From Pelagophyceae sp. CCMP2097 (lineage: Eukaryota; Sar; Pelagophyceae): DNA of 14,610 bases. The stretch lies in the NCBI GenBank assembly GCA_026770575.1, contig MU657228.1, positions 14,258 to 28,867 on the forward strand. Reading direction: 5' to 3'. Below the pieces are notes generated by a model, which worked only from the letters and a program-made list of their open reading frames with translations, ran no database searches and was not told where the DNA came from. Shown here in pieces: positions 1 through 8,476 of the stretch. A program made the position numbers and the translations under genes. The stretch's first letter is position 1. Each line of letters starts with the position of its first letter.

Positions 1-66
1 CGCCTTCTCGACGGCGGGCTTCTTCGCAGCGGGCGCCTTCTCGACGGCGGGCTTCTTCGCAGCGGG
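1..66 (-). repeat. 33-bp perfect tandem repeat encoding Lys/Ala/Pro tail units
   Basis: Bases 1-33 and 34-66 are identical. Each encodes an 11-residue unit containing PAAKK and PAVEKA on the minus strand. Shorter, more divergent TPAAKK/PAPKK units follow up to about base 140. The array continues past the left edge, so the copy number is unknown. Confidence 0.9.
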
Positions 67-1484
67 CGTCTTCTTCGCAGGGGACGTCTTCTTGGGGGCG
101 GGCGTCTTCTTGGCGGCGGGCGTGGCGGCGGGCGTCTCGACGGCCGTTTTGGCCTCGGCTGCGGTCGGGCCGTCGGTCGGGTCGTCGGTCGTGAGGTCTA
201 CGTTTGGCCGCTCGTCGGCGCCCCAGACGAGCTTTGACGGCGGTGCAACGTCCGTTTGGGCGCCGCCGAAGATGCGGCCGTCTGCGTTGCGGAGCGTGAT
301 TCTGTACGCGAAGCGCAGCAGTTCGCCCGTGCGGAAGACGTCGAGGACCTACGGCGGTCCAAACTGGAATCGAGTGCCCCGGCGAAACCTCTCCTTTGAT
401 GACGGCTCGGGTCTTTCTCGGACGCGGTCGCATTACGACGACGTCGCCGAGCTGCAGCTCGGTCGACTCGCCGGGCCTCAGGAGGTCCTTTTGGACCTTG
501 GGCTTAGACCGCAGTTGCACCCCAGACGCGTTGCGCGCGCCCACGGGCGTCGTGCACCGCAGTACGACCGCCGGTAGCGCCGGGCCCGCGGCCGCTTCGC
601 CTCCGCCTTCGCGCGCGAAGACTTGGAGGACCAGCTGGCTCCGGGAGACGCCAACGTCCGACGAGCAAATGCCGAGTCTCACTTTCCCCGCGTGCGGCCC
701 GCGCGGCGCCGCAGAGGCGGCGTCGGACGCCGAAGACCGCCCGAGGACGAACTCGCGGCCCGAGGCGTCGAGCTCGTAGGCCGTGCCGCAGCGGTGCGTG
801 CCCACAGACTCAAGAAACACGGCGCAGCCTTTTGGGAGAGGCGTCGGCGTCACCGCCGGCGCCAGGGCGGCGGCGCGATTTCGAACCACGCTCGGCGTCT
901 CGTCGCCGACCTCCAGCTTGGCCTGCTTGGGCCCGGCGGGCGCGTCGTCGGTCATGTCGATGGGCGCGCGGGCGCGCGGGCTCGAATCACACGTCATGTC
1001 GATGGCCTTTGACTTCTTGGCGGTCACGGCGCGGTGCGCGGCGGCGCAGGGCGACGACGCGAGCGAGGAGCAGGAAACGTCGCTGTTCTGCGTCATGTCG
1101 ATGGGCGCGCTCTTTCTCTTCTTTCCACCCTTCTTCTCGCCGCCGTAGACGTTCTTCACCGCGCCGTCCACGAGCACCTTGGTCACGCCTGCGGGAACGC
1201 GCTCAAAAGCGCCGCCGGAGAAGACGCGAGCCCAAACGACGCGCTCCCGGAGCGGCTCCGAGTGCGGCGCACCTCCGGCCTTGAAGCGGACCTCGCCGGC
1301 GCGCCTGCGCGCCTCGCTGAACGAATCCGGGTCGCCCTTTGAAGAGTCGAAGACGGTCGTGGCGTGGCCTACGAGGGAGCTAGTAAAGAGGCCGAATGGG
1401 CATTCGGTCGCACTCCACCTCTCGACGCAGACGATCACACGCCCGCCTCGCACCGTCGAGCTCGTGGACCACCTGGTAGTGCAT
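1..1484 (-). CDS. FHA-domain protein with histone-H1-like Lys/Ala/Pro tail (3' end beyond window)
   Basis: Three exons are inferred on the minus strand: 1484-1454, 1368-389 and 348-1, giving 453 codons before the window edge. The start at 1484 opens with MHYQVVHELDG in a good context (GGCCATGC). The first intron (1369-1453, GT..TAG) is phase 1; the second (349-388, only 40 bases, GT..TAG) is phase 0 and removes an in-frame TAG at 351-349. Residues about 205-325 look like a forkhead-associated phosphothreonine-binding domain: GREFVLGRSS near 214, VSRSQL near 251 (the usual S-R-x-H/x-L step) and a final LGDVVVM near 316. Residues 1-100 match nothing I recognise. Between them lie a basic GGEKKGGKKRK patch and three copies of an I-D-M-T motif. 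From about residue 405 the protein is PAAKK/AVEK repeats like a linker-histone tail, which suggests a nuclear, chromatin-associated role. Substrate and partners are unknown. The 1369-1453 intron is the weakest part of the model. Confidence 0.72.
951..1109 (-). repeat. Three dispersed copies of an IDMT-coding motif inside the FHA gene
   Basis: The same 14 to 18 bases (plus-strand GTCATGTCGATGGGCGCG) occur at 951-968 and 1092-1109, and a shorter match lies at 993-1006. In the minus reading frame they encode A-P-I-D-M-T, A-I-D-M-T and A-P-I-D-M-T, each followed by a Ser- or Asp-rich stretch. They lie in the low-complexity linker before the FHA domain. Confidence 0.85.
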
Positions 1485-1797
1485 GGCCGAGGCCGCGACC
1501 GACGCCGGATCCGGTGAGAGGCGCACTCGGCAGCGGCGGCGTTCAAAATCGAGACAACTGCGGTCGCGATCCACTTTTTTGGGCGATTTCCCGATTTTTC
1601 CCGGCCTCTCATCGATTCTCCGAGTCCATCGTCGTTCGAATCCCACAGCTGCACAAGAGAAGCCAGAGTTCGGCCCACGGCAGCCGGGTATTTGAAGAGG
1701 GATCCCGAGGAGATGCGTCTGCCCGAATAGTTACCACGCTGACTTGAGGCGCGTTAAGCCTCGCTTGCGGCGTTTGTGTCGGCCGGCCGTTGAACGT
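1485..1797. other. Intergenic: 5' flank of FHA gene and 3' flank of stomatin-like gene
   Basis: This stretch of 313 bases has no coding region I can support. It is less GC-rich than its surroundings between about 1545 and 1640 and contains two near-copies of GATTTCCCG/GATTTTTCCCG at about 1584-1603, facing the FHA start. That could be part of a promoter, but I recognise no named element. Confidence 0.5.
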
Positions 1798-2978
1798 TCA
1801 GTGTTCCACGGCCACTGGCCGCGGCCGCGCGGTTTCGTCGGTGGTCTCGTCGTGGGCGTGGTCCTCGAGCGCGGGAATAACGCGGTCGAGCACGCGCATG
1901 TCGGGCGCGGACTCGGGCGGCGATTCGGCGGGTCGGTTCGCGGCAAAGATGCCCTCCAGAGCAACAACGACGCGGGCGGCGTCCAGCGCGCCTTTGCCCG
2001 TAATAGCGGATTCGACGTCGCGGATGGCCTGGGCGGCCGCTTTGGAGCGGATCAATGTGGCTTCTGCGTCTCCGCGAGCCATAATCACAGCGCACTCGGC
2101 CTTGGCAGTCGCCTCCGCCACCAGCGCCGCCCTGCGCGCGGCCCCGGCGCGCTGGTTCTCCGCGGCGCGCTCAGCAGCCTCGGCAGCGGCCTTTTGCTGC
2201 GCCGTGGCCGCGGCGCTGAGGCGGTCTAAAGCGTCGGCCACAAGTCGGTCCGGGGCCAGCTCCGACAACGCAAACGAGTGCACCTCGATGCCGCATGCCG
2301 GCGCGGCCTCGCGCAGAGCCTCGGCGACGATTTCGTTGAGCTCTGTGCGAGCCTTTAAAACGTCGTCCAACGTCCGTGCTGCCACCGCCGCCCGCAGCTC
2401 CGCCGCCGCCACCTGCCTCAAAGCAGCGAGCGGGTTCGCCGAACCGTAGGCGGCGCGCTCGGCGTCGACGAAGGCGCAGGAGATATGGCCCGAGAGGTTG
2501 ACCGCGCACCCGTCCAGAGTGGGCACGCCGTCCGCCACCACTTCAAGCGACCGCTCGCGCGTGTCGACGACGTAGGCCACGCGGTCCGCAAAGGGCGCGG
2601 CGAGGAACCACCCGGGCTCCACGACGCGGTTCAGCTTGCCGAACCTGGACAGAAGCGTCGGCGCGGGGCTCGCGCAAAGGTATGCGCCGGGGACCATTCA
2701 AGGGCCCAGCGAGCGTCCCAGACAAGGGCCCAATGGGGACCGTCCCAGACAAGGGCCCAGCGGGGACTGCCCCCGGGTCCACGGGCCCGCCGGACGCACC
2801 GTTCGATGACAGCAAGCTCGCCTTCTGCGCATTGATTCACGATCGTATTACGCCTTGTCACGGGCCACTTCTCCGCCGCCGGCCCGCCAAACGGATCAAA
2901 CTGGTACGAGCACAGCGCCCGGACGCCGCGCCGGCGCAGCGCCGACGACACCAGCGCGTGCGACCGCGACAGGCTCAT
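1798..2978 (-). CDS. Mitochondrial stomatin-like protein 2 (SPFH/Band 7/PHB domain)
   Basis: Two exons, 2978-2800 and 2644-1798, encode 341 aa. The intron (2645-2799) has donor GTGCGT and acceptor CAG. Splicing restores the conserved stomatin passage EGELAVIER-FGKLNRVVEPGW, split inside Arg60; an exon 2-only start at 2697 would lose it. The N-terminus MSLSRSHALVSSALRRRGVRAL is an Arg/Ser-rich, acid-free mitochondrial-type leader, so I chose the start at 2978 although the frame stays open upstream to 3248. Residues about 52-200 are the PHB domain (PFADRVAYVVDTRE, then AYGSANPLAALRQ). Residues about 205-285 are a very Ala-rich helical stretch, probably coiled coil, as in SLP2 oligomers. Family proteins scaffold inner-membrane cardiolipin/prohibitin domains and respiratory complexes. 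The C-terminus (PESAPDMRVLD to AVEH) is acidic and unlike the usual SLP2 end. The family call is firm; the mitochondrial location is inferred. Confidence 0.9.
2699..2759. repeat. 27-bp-period tandem repeat in the stomatin-like intron
   Basis: The 19-base block CGTCCCAGACAAGGGCCCA occurs exactly at 2714-2732 and again at 2741-2759, a period of 27. A third partial copy (CAAGGGCCCAGCG) starts at 2699. All copies lie inside the inferred intron 2645-2799. Confidence 0.85.
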
Positions 2979-3351
2979 TGCGTCTGCGCAAGTCCGCGCG
3001 ATAGGCAACTCGAGATCGATCTCGGCGTTCTCGGCGAGCGTGGAAAGTTGCAAGGTGAACCGTGTTCTGCGCGCGAGGCAAGCGACGGAGCGGCCGGCGA
3101 AGGACTTCTGAAAGCACTTTTTAGCGGTCAAAAGATGCAACGACGTCCCTCTGTCGCACACAGTGTGCTCTCTGGCTCCGTCGCGCGATGCGCTTCGAGC
3201 CGAATCGAGCGGCCGGCGGGATGGCGGCATATGACGGGATGCCGGCATGCCGGGAGTGGCCGCGGCGATGTTGTTGGTGGGCGTCTCCGGAGAGGGGTAT
3301 TCTGGATCCTCGCATCGAGCGGCTGGCCGGATTTGGAAAGGGTCGGGATCT
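2979..3351. other. Intergenic: 5' flank of stomatin-like gene; 12-bp palindrome
   Basis: This stretch of 373 bases has no supported gene. The frame of the stomatin-like first exon remains open through 2979-3248, but that stretch has no domain I recognise and precedes a good leader start, so I treat it as 5' flank or UTR. A perfect 12-base palindrome CCGGCATGCCGG lies at 3242-3253, overlapping a 10-base palindrome ATGCCGGCAT at 3239-3248. The part near 3313-3350 resembles the flank of the second Sel1 copy (see pseudogenes). Confidence 0.5.
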
Positions 3352-4530
3352 TCATCTCGGCCGCCGACCGGAATTCGCCACGATGCGCGCCGTGAGGCCT
3401 TCGACGACGAGCCGCGCCTCGAGGTCCGCGGCCCGCGCCGGAGCTTGGGCGTGCCCCTGCGCCGCGGCGCGCTTGTAGAGGCGCAGCGCCTCGCGGCCGT
3501 CCCGCGGCACGCCGCGGCCTAGTTTATTAAACCTGCCGAGGTAGTCGAGTGCGTCGTTTTCGCCCTACGTCGCGGCGAGCCCGAACCAACGCGCGGCTTC
3601 CTCGAACGACTGCGCCACGCCCATACCGTTGTAGAACGCCGCACCGAGGTTCCTTTGAGCTAGATCCTTGCTCGGCTGCGCGCCGATACCACAGCGCGGC
3701 GGTCTTGTAGTCGATCTTTACGCCGGTCCCTTGATCATAACAACCTCCCAAGTTAAACTGAGCAACTGCATATCCTTGCGCCGCAGCGAGCTCGTAAAGC
3801 TGGACCGCCTGCTTCAAGCTCTTCTTGAGACCGATGTCACCTTGGCTGTACGCATTTCCGGCGTTTCTCTTGTCCGCGTGCTTCTGCAGCCTGCGCAGCT
3901 GCCCGGGAACGAACGCTTGAAGCTCTGCTTGAGCCCCATGCCACCAGCATAATACACGCTGGCGAGCTGCGACTGCGCCACGGCGTGCCCCTTGTCTACG
4001 TGCCCCTGCACGCGGCGCAGCCACTCGGCATTCGACTTGATGGGTGGCGTTCGACACAGCGGGCTTCGGTCGTCGTACTGCTCGCACTTGTCGAAGCATG
4101 CCACGCACATATTCTTGCAGCAGCACTCATAGAATCGTTGCGAATTTGCTCCGACTGGCAGCAGGTTTAAGCAGATGGCCCACGCGCCGCGCCAGTCCGG
4201 CGTGTCGTCGCTCGGCGTGGTGGCCTTGACCACAGCCGTCGTTTCCGTCCGAGCAGACGATAAGTGCGCTACCGCCTCGAAACCATTTGCCGGTGCGACG
4301 TCGTCGACGATGGGCGGCTCCTCCTTGACCTTCTCCGGCACCAGCGTGTCGCGGAGGCAGTCCTGGAAATTGCGAGCTGCTTGCACTGCGCCTTGTGCCC
4401 GCGTTCGTACCAGTCTACGAGCTGGCACTTTTTGGAGCAGTAGTGCTGCGATTTGCACTTGGTGCAGTGCTGGCCGCCCGTCTCAGACGCAGCACGGCTT
4501 TGGGACGGGGGCGGCCGGTGGATCCCCCAT
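3352..4530 (-). pseudogene. Decayed MYND-RING-Sel1 repeat gene (copy A)
   Basis: The original layout is still readable. It starts MGDPPAAPVPKPCCV at 4530. A MYND zinc finger follows (C-T-K-C, HYCSKKCQLVDW, H-x3-C; about 4485-4370), then a KEEPPIVDD linker, a RING-like finger starting CAICLNLL (about 4165), and Sel1 helical repeats (GNAYSQGDIGLKKS, YELAAAQGYAVAQFNLG, WYRRAAEQG). The reading frame breaks at about 4482-4490 (inside the MYND finger), 4368-4375, 3898-3915 and 3657-3667, and a TAG at 3567-3565 sits where the family has Gln in LAA-x-Q-G. The RING CPLC has become SPLC, and about six residues are missing from the first full Sel1 unit when compared with copy B. The frame then runs to a TGA at 3354-3352. 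Introns cannot explain one-base losses inside conserved fingers. Some breaks could be sequencing errors, but not all of this damage. Confidence 0.85.
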
Positions 4531-4870
4531 CGCGCACGTGGATGAACTCCCTTTCGCTCGTCGTCGCGTCGCGCCGCGGCACTGTGACTAGAAAATCAGA
4601 GACGGCAAAAATCTGTCGCGTCAGATCAGAATTCGGGACCTTGCGCGTCCCTTCTGGCTGTTACAATTGATAGGGATCCCTAGGATTCCTAGTCTCTTGC
4701 GGCGCGTCTCGCAGTTGTACAGATTTAGGCGGTCGGCTTCCCCGGCGGCGTTTCGCCGAGTTGGACGGTGCTCGGCGGCATCACGCGGGGGTGGGGATGG
4801 CGGGGTCGCGCGTGTGCGCCGGCGCCGTAAAGCACCCGCGGGCGGCGCGGCGCCTTTCTTCGGCGCGCGG
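4531..4870. other. Intergenic: upstream of Sel1 copy A and downstream of the HECT gene
   Basis: I can support no gene in these 340 bases. Bases 4575-4710 are more AT-rich and could be the old promoter of the Sel1 copy. Two abutting palindromes occur here: TAGGGATCCCTA (4671-4682) and CTAGGATTCCTAG (4680-4692). Their role is unknown. Confidence 0.5.
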
Positions 4871-7800
4871 CTAGTCGATGTCGAAGCCCGTGGCCTCCAT
4901 TTGGATGGCCATGGTCAAGAACTTTTTCAATTTCTTCTTCGAGTCGTACAGCGGCCTGCGGACGACGTCAAAGGGCAACGTGCGTCTCGGACCGCCAAAG
5001 GACCCTTTCGAGCGGGGCCCCGTCGGGGAAGCGCAAAAGGGCCCGCCTCCTCGGGCCCGTCTCGAGTCGCCCGTGTCGAGTTTCCGGTCTCGGGCCCGTG
5101 TCGCGATGCCGGTCTCGGCGCCTCTCTCGCGCGATTCACGTTTTCCCCCGGGCGCCGCTCTGCTCGCAGGTCGATGCGGTTGAAGCAGGTGTGGGCCTTT
5201 GGGAAGACGGAGACGGTCTCTGGGATGGAGTTGATGGTGAACTTGCGGATGTTGTTGTCGTTGCCCTGCAAAGCCCGAAAGCCCTGCGCGGGCACGCCAG
5301 ACGTGCCCGTGACGAACTGCAGCAGCCGCGCCTGACAACGGGCAGAGGCGTCACCGATCGGCAGTCGCGCGGACGGCCCCGGAGGGTCCTTTGGAGGACC
5401 GTCTTCAGGCACCCTCTCGGCCCGCGTCTTTTCGACGCACCTTGTGCTCCTCGTCAAACTCGTCTGCGACCGTCTCCCAGAACCAGCGGACGACTTTGTG
5501 GGCCGAGCCCTTTCGTTCAAAGTCGCCGGTGTATTCAGTATGGTGCTTCCAGTCTTCCATATCGATCTCCGGCAACCCGCATAGGAGCAATTCCAGCTCT
5601 TGGAAGTCAAAGACGGAGAGTAAAGCTTCGGGCACCACGTCGTAGAACCCGACCAGCAAAGCCTTGGTCTGCTCCTTGACTCGTTCCAGCAAGCGGTACT
5701 TCATTTGAAGCTGGACGTATTCGTCGCAAGAGTCGTTCGTCACGGAAATGTTCGCCCCGTCCGGTTTCAGCTCCACCGTCGTCGCAGTGCCCCAGTGGTC
5801 CTCCGTCACCGTGAAGTCGAGGCAGCAGACCTCTACGTCCTCCAAGTCCTTGAGCTTTAAAAGGTTTGCATACGTGTCCGCGTCCAGCTGCTCCAGATCC
5901 GCCACGGTCAGAGGCCAGCCCAAAATGTGCTTGTACAACGGCCGGACCAAATGCCCCGCCACGATCTGGCGGTCGAATAAAGCCTTGCCTAAAAGCCGGC
6001 CGGTAAAGTGGAAGTAGCGCAAGTGTTCGTCGTTGGCGATGCCAGACGAGGGGTTGATCTGCATGCACATTTGATTAATGCTCGAGTACGACCACAGCGC
6101 AAAGTCCGGGTTGAACAGATTGTCAGAAACGAGTTGGAACCACTCTCGCGCCACGCCGCCGGCGTCGACGCCCGGCTCTCCAATAAATTCAAATCTGAAG
6201 ATCTTCCGCATGTCCGCCTGCGCAATAGACTCCGTCGCCTCCATCGAGTCTTCCAGAAGATTCTCGCGCCGGACGTTGATCTTGATGTGGCCGTCCTCCC
6301 AGGGAACCTACAATCATCCGAGTCAAGCCATCGAATTATAGGAAAAGTCACACTCAAGCTCAAAGGTCACCCCGGCCCCAAACGGACCTGCAGCTTTGCG
6401 ACTTGCTGGCGGAACCAGGCCTCCTTGTGCTGGAACGGCATCGCGGCGTATCTCGACAGCTCTTGCGCCAGCGACGTGCCAGAGTTGATCGCCGGCACCA
6501 CCGTCGACAGCGCCGCCTCCTGCGCCTCGAGCAGGTCCAGCGTGTACTGGCCCTTTGTGCCCGGCGGCGGCCCCTTTAATTCGCGCACGTAGGCCACCTT
6601 TTCGTACTGCCACACCTTGGTCCCCGGCGGCGGCTCCACGGCGCCGGTCACCTCCGTGCGCACCCAGCGGAAGCTCAGGTCCGTGGAGAGGCACCGCGTC
6701 CAGCCATCCTTTTCATAATTCAGCTTGATGCTCTCAATCTCGTCGGACGAGAGCTTGATCGGCAGCTGGAAGCGAATCTTCTGGCCTGGCCGCGCGTTCG
6801 CCGGGCACGTGACCATGACGCGCTGGCCGTTGGCGATCAAGGCAAACGCCTGGCCCGGGCGCACGCCCTGCGGGACGTTGACTTCGAACATTTGGTTTCC
6901 AAACGGCGACGCCGCGCCGCCCGCGCCCGCGCTGGCGCTGCTCGCCGCGCCGGGCGCCGCGCCGGGCGCCGGCGACGGGCCCGGCGCCGTGCCGCCCGTG
7001 CCCGAGCCGCGCCGAGAGTGCGGCACCATGATGCGCACCTACCGCATGCTGAAGACGGAGAAAGGCTACCCAGGAATCGGTCTTCCTTCCACGATCATCT
7101 CTCGCCAGTGTCGTCGCCCCAGTGCCTGGACGCGGCTGGTGACCTGCATGCCCGGCCGCACGCCCGGGGGGCACGTCACCATGAGCTGCTGGTTGTTCAC
7201 CAGGACGGGGAACTGCTCGCCGCTGCGCACGCCGTGCGGCACGGTGGCCATGTACGCCTGCGTGCCCTGCGACGACCGCGGCGCCGAGACGACGATGCGC
7301 TCGCCTAAAACAAAGGCCGTGGGCGTTCGAACGCGACGGCGCCAGACCCGCAGCCGCCCCGAGAGGGCTTCGTCGCGCCGCCCCGAGAGGGCCTCAACGT
7401 CTTGCCGGGCGATGGCTTCTGCCGCCCCACGGCTCGGCGTGCCTCGGAGATTGTGGTTCGATGACGCGACGCGGGGCTTGTACCGGGCCGGATGCCGGGC
7501 GGGCAGCGGACCATGAGCTGCTGGCCATTCCTAAGACGTCCGACGATCAAACGCGGCGCGGCGCATGCACGCCGACCGAGGGCGCGCGCGGGCGCGCGGA
7601 AATAATTCTTTTTATATTTGAGACGGCGCCGGGTACAGAAACGACTCCCTTCTTTTTTTTTATTTTCGTTCGCGCAAAGGCGCTCCGCCGTCTCGCGCGA
7701 CCGAGCCCCCACTAAACGTGGCCAAAGGCCCACCCCGAGCACCCGGCCTCTTGGACCAAAAGGCCTCCATTGCCGGTGCAGAAAATGCTGGCCGCGACTC

Positions 7801-8084
7801 ACGCAATGACCGGAAACTCCTGGCCCGGTCGGATGCCCGCGGGGACGGTGACGTAGAACTGCGCCTGCCGCCGCTGCGACCCGGGCACGCTGTACGCGCC
7901 TAGCGCCGCCGTCCGAGGAACGCGGCGAGCGTTGCCGGGCGGGCGTTCACGCACCGGGCGGGACCGACGACGTCGTCGACGGCTGGCTGGCGGCGCGGCC
8001 GGCGGCGCTGGCGGAGGCGCCGCCGGTCACGGACTCGCCGCGCGAGGACCGCGGGAACGACGACGAACTCGACTCATTGCCCAT
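4871..8084 (-). CDS. HECT-type E3 ubiquitin ligase with three N-terminal Gly/Pro-rich repeats
   Basis: Eight exons on the minus strand encode 733 aa: 8084-7955, 7899-7803, 7530-7484, 7304-7144, 7038-6388, 6307-5441, 5331-5168 and 4955-4871. Every junction keeps frame and joins conserved residues. The N-terminus MGNESS fits the N-myristoylation pattern (Gly2, Ser6). Residues about 55-225 hold three copies of a module of about 40 residues, built as V-P-x-G-(V/I)-R-x-G-(Q/E), then N-(G/N)-Q, then M-V-x-C-P, then a second R-P-G and a hydrophobic-Pro end; a Gly/Ala/Pro linker precedes copy 3. Residues about 363-733 are a full HECT domain: [54 protein letters not shown] and the catalytic Cys700 in [14 protein letters not shown] enzymes accept ubiquitin on this Cys and pass it to substrates, so the protein should be active. 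Substrates are unknown; the repeats may act as the targeting region. The last intron (4956-5167) needs a GC donor. Confidence 0.88.
7353..7392. repeat. Tandem 16-base repeat, period 24, in HECT intron 3
   Basis: GCCGCCCCGAGAGGGC occurs exactly at 7353-7368 and at 7377-7392, within the inferred intron 7305-7483. Confidence 0.85.
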
Positions 8085-8476
8085 GTCGGGCTCACTCGAG
8101 CTGCAGCACGGGACTTTGCAAACTCGCAGAGATGCAAAACAATTGCAAAACTTTTGGCCCGTGGACGAAAAATCAAGAAACGCCCGGCGCGTTGCAGCGC
8201 CCCGCGCGGCGCCGTGGGGTTGCCGGAGTCGTCTTCGGAGCCGCCCTCGGCACTTTACGCGTCTCGACGCGGCGCGGCGCGACTTGAAGCGGCGCTGTGT
8301 TCGGTCGGATTTCTTTTCGCACGCGACGCGCGCCGCAGTCGCTGCCGCCGTCCTCTGGCACCGTGTGCCCGCCGCGGCGCCGCAGGGGTCCTTTTGTCGC
8401 CATTTGCCCTTTGGCGAAAGTGCAATGTGGACCCGTGGTTTCCCTCCTCGAGCCCTGTGACCTTTCCCCAAAGGCC
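8085..8476. promoter_or_regulatory. Shared divergent promoter region of the HECT and glutamate synthase genes
   Basis: These 392 bases separate two head-to-head starts (8084 minus, 8477 plus). Near the HECT side, 8115-8151 is AT-rich for this window and contains the palindrome TTTGCAAA (8115-8122) followed by ATGCAAAAC (8132) and TTGCAAAAC (8143), three spaced GCAAA cores. No TATA box or named element is recognised. The open frames on both strands here are composition artefacts. Confidence 0.5.

Noticed and set aside
349..351. TAG in the FHA gene taken as a nonsense mutation
   Set aside because: A GT..TAG intron of 40 bases removes it and gives an exact in-frame join, so a pseudogene call is not needed.
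1628..1645. tRNA-like box (GTTCGAATCCCAC)
   Set aside because: The bases before it cannot pair with those after it to form a T-stem, and no acceptor, D or anticodon arms are found upstream.
1744..2449. Plus-strand open frames opposite the stomatin-like gene (161 and 219 codons)
   Set aside because: They mirror the Ala-rich coding strand of the stomatin-like exon and have Ser/Ala composition bias without any family feature.
2979..3248. Longer N-terminus for the stomatin-like protein, starting at 3248
   Set aside because: The frame is open, but the extra 90 residues show no domain and would bury the clear mitochondrial leader that begins at 2978.
3527..4126. A 199-residue Sel1 protein read as an intact gene
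   Set aside because: Its first half is the RING finger read in the wrong frame and its end is the Sel1 region read in the wrong frame; only the middle is true coding sequence of the broken copy A.
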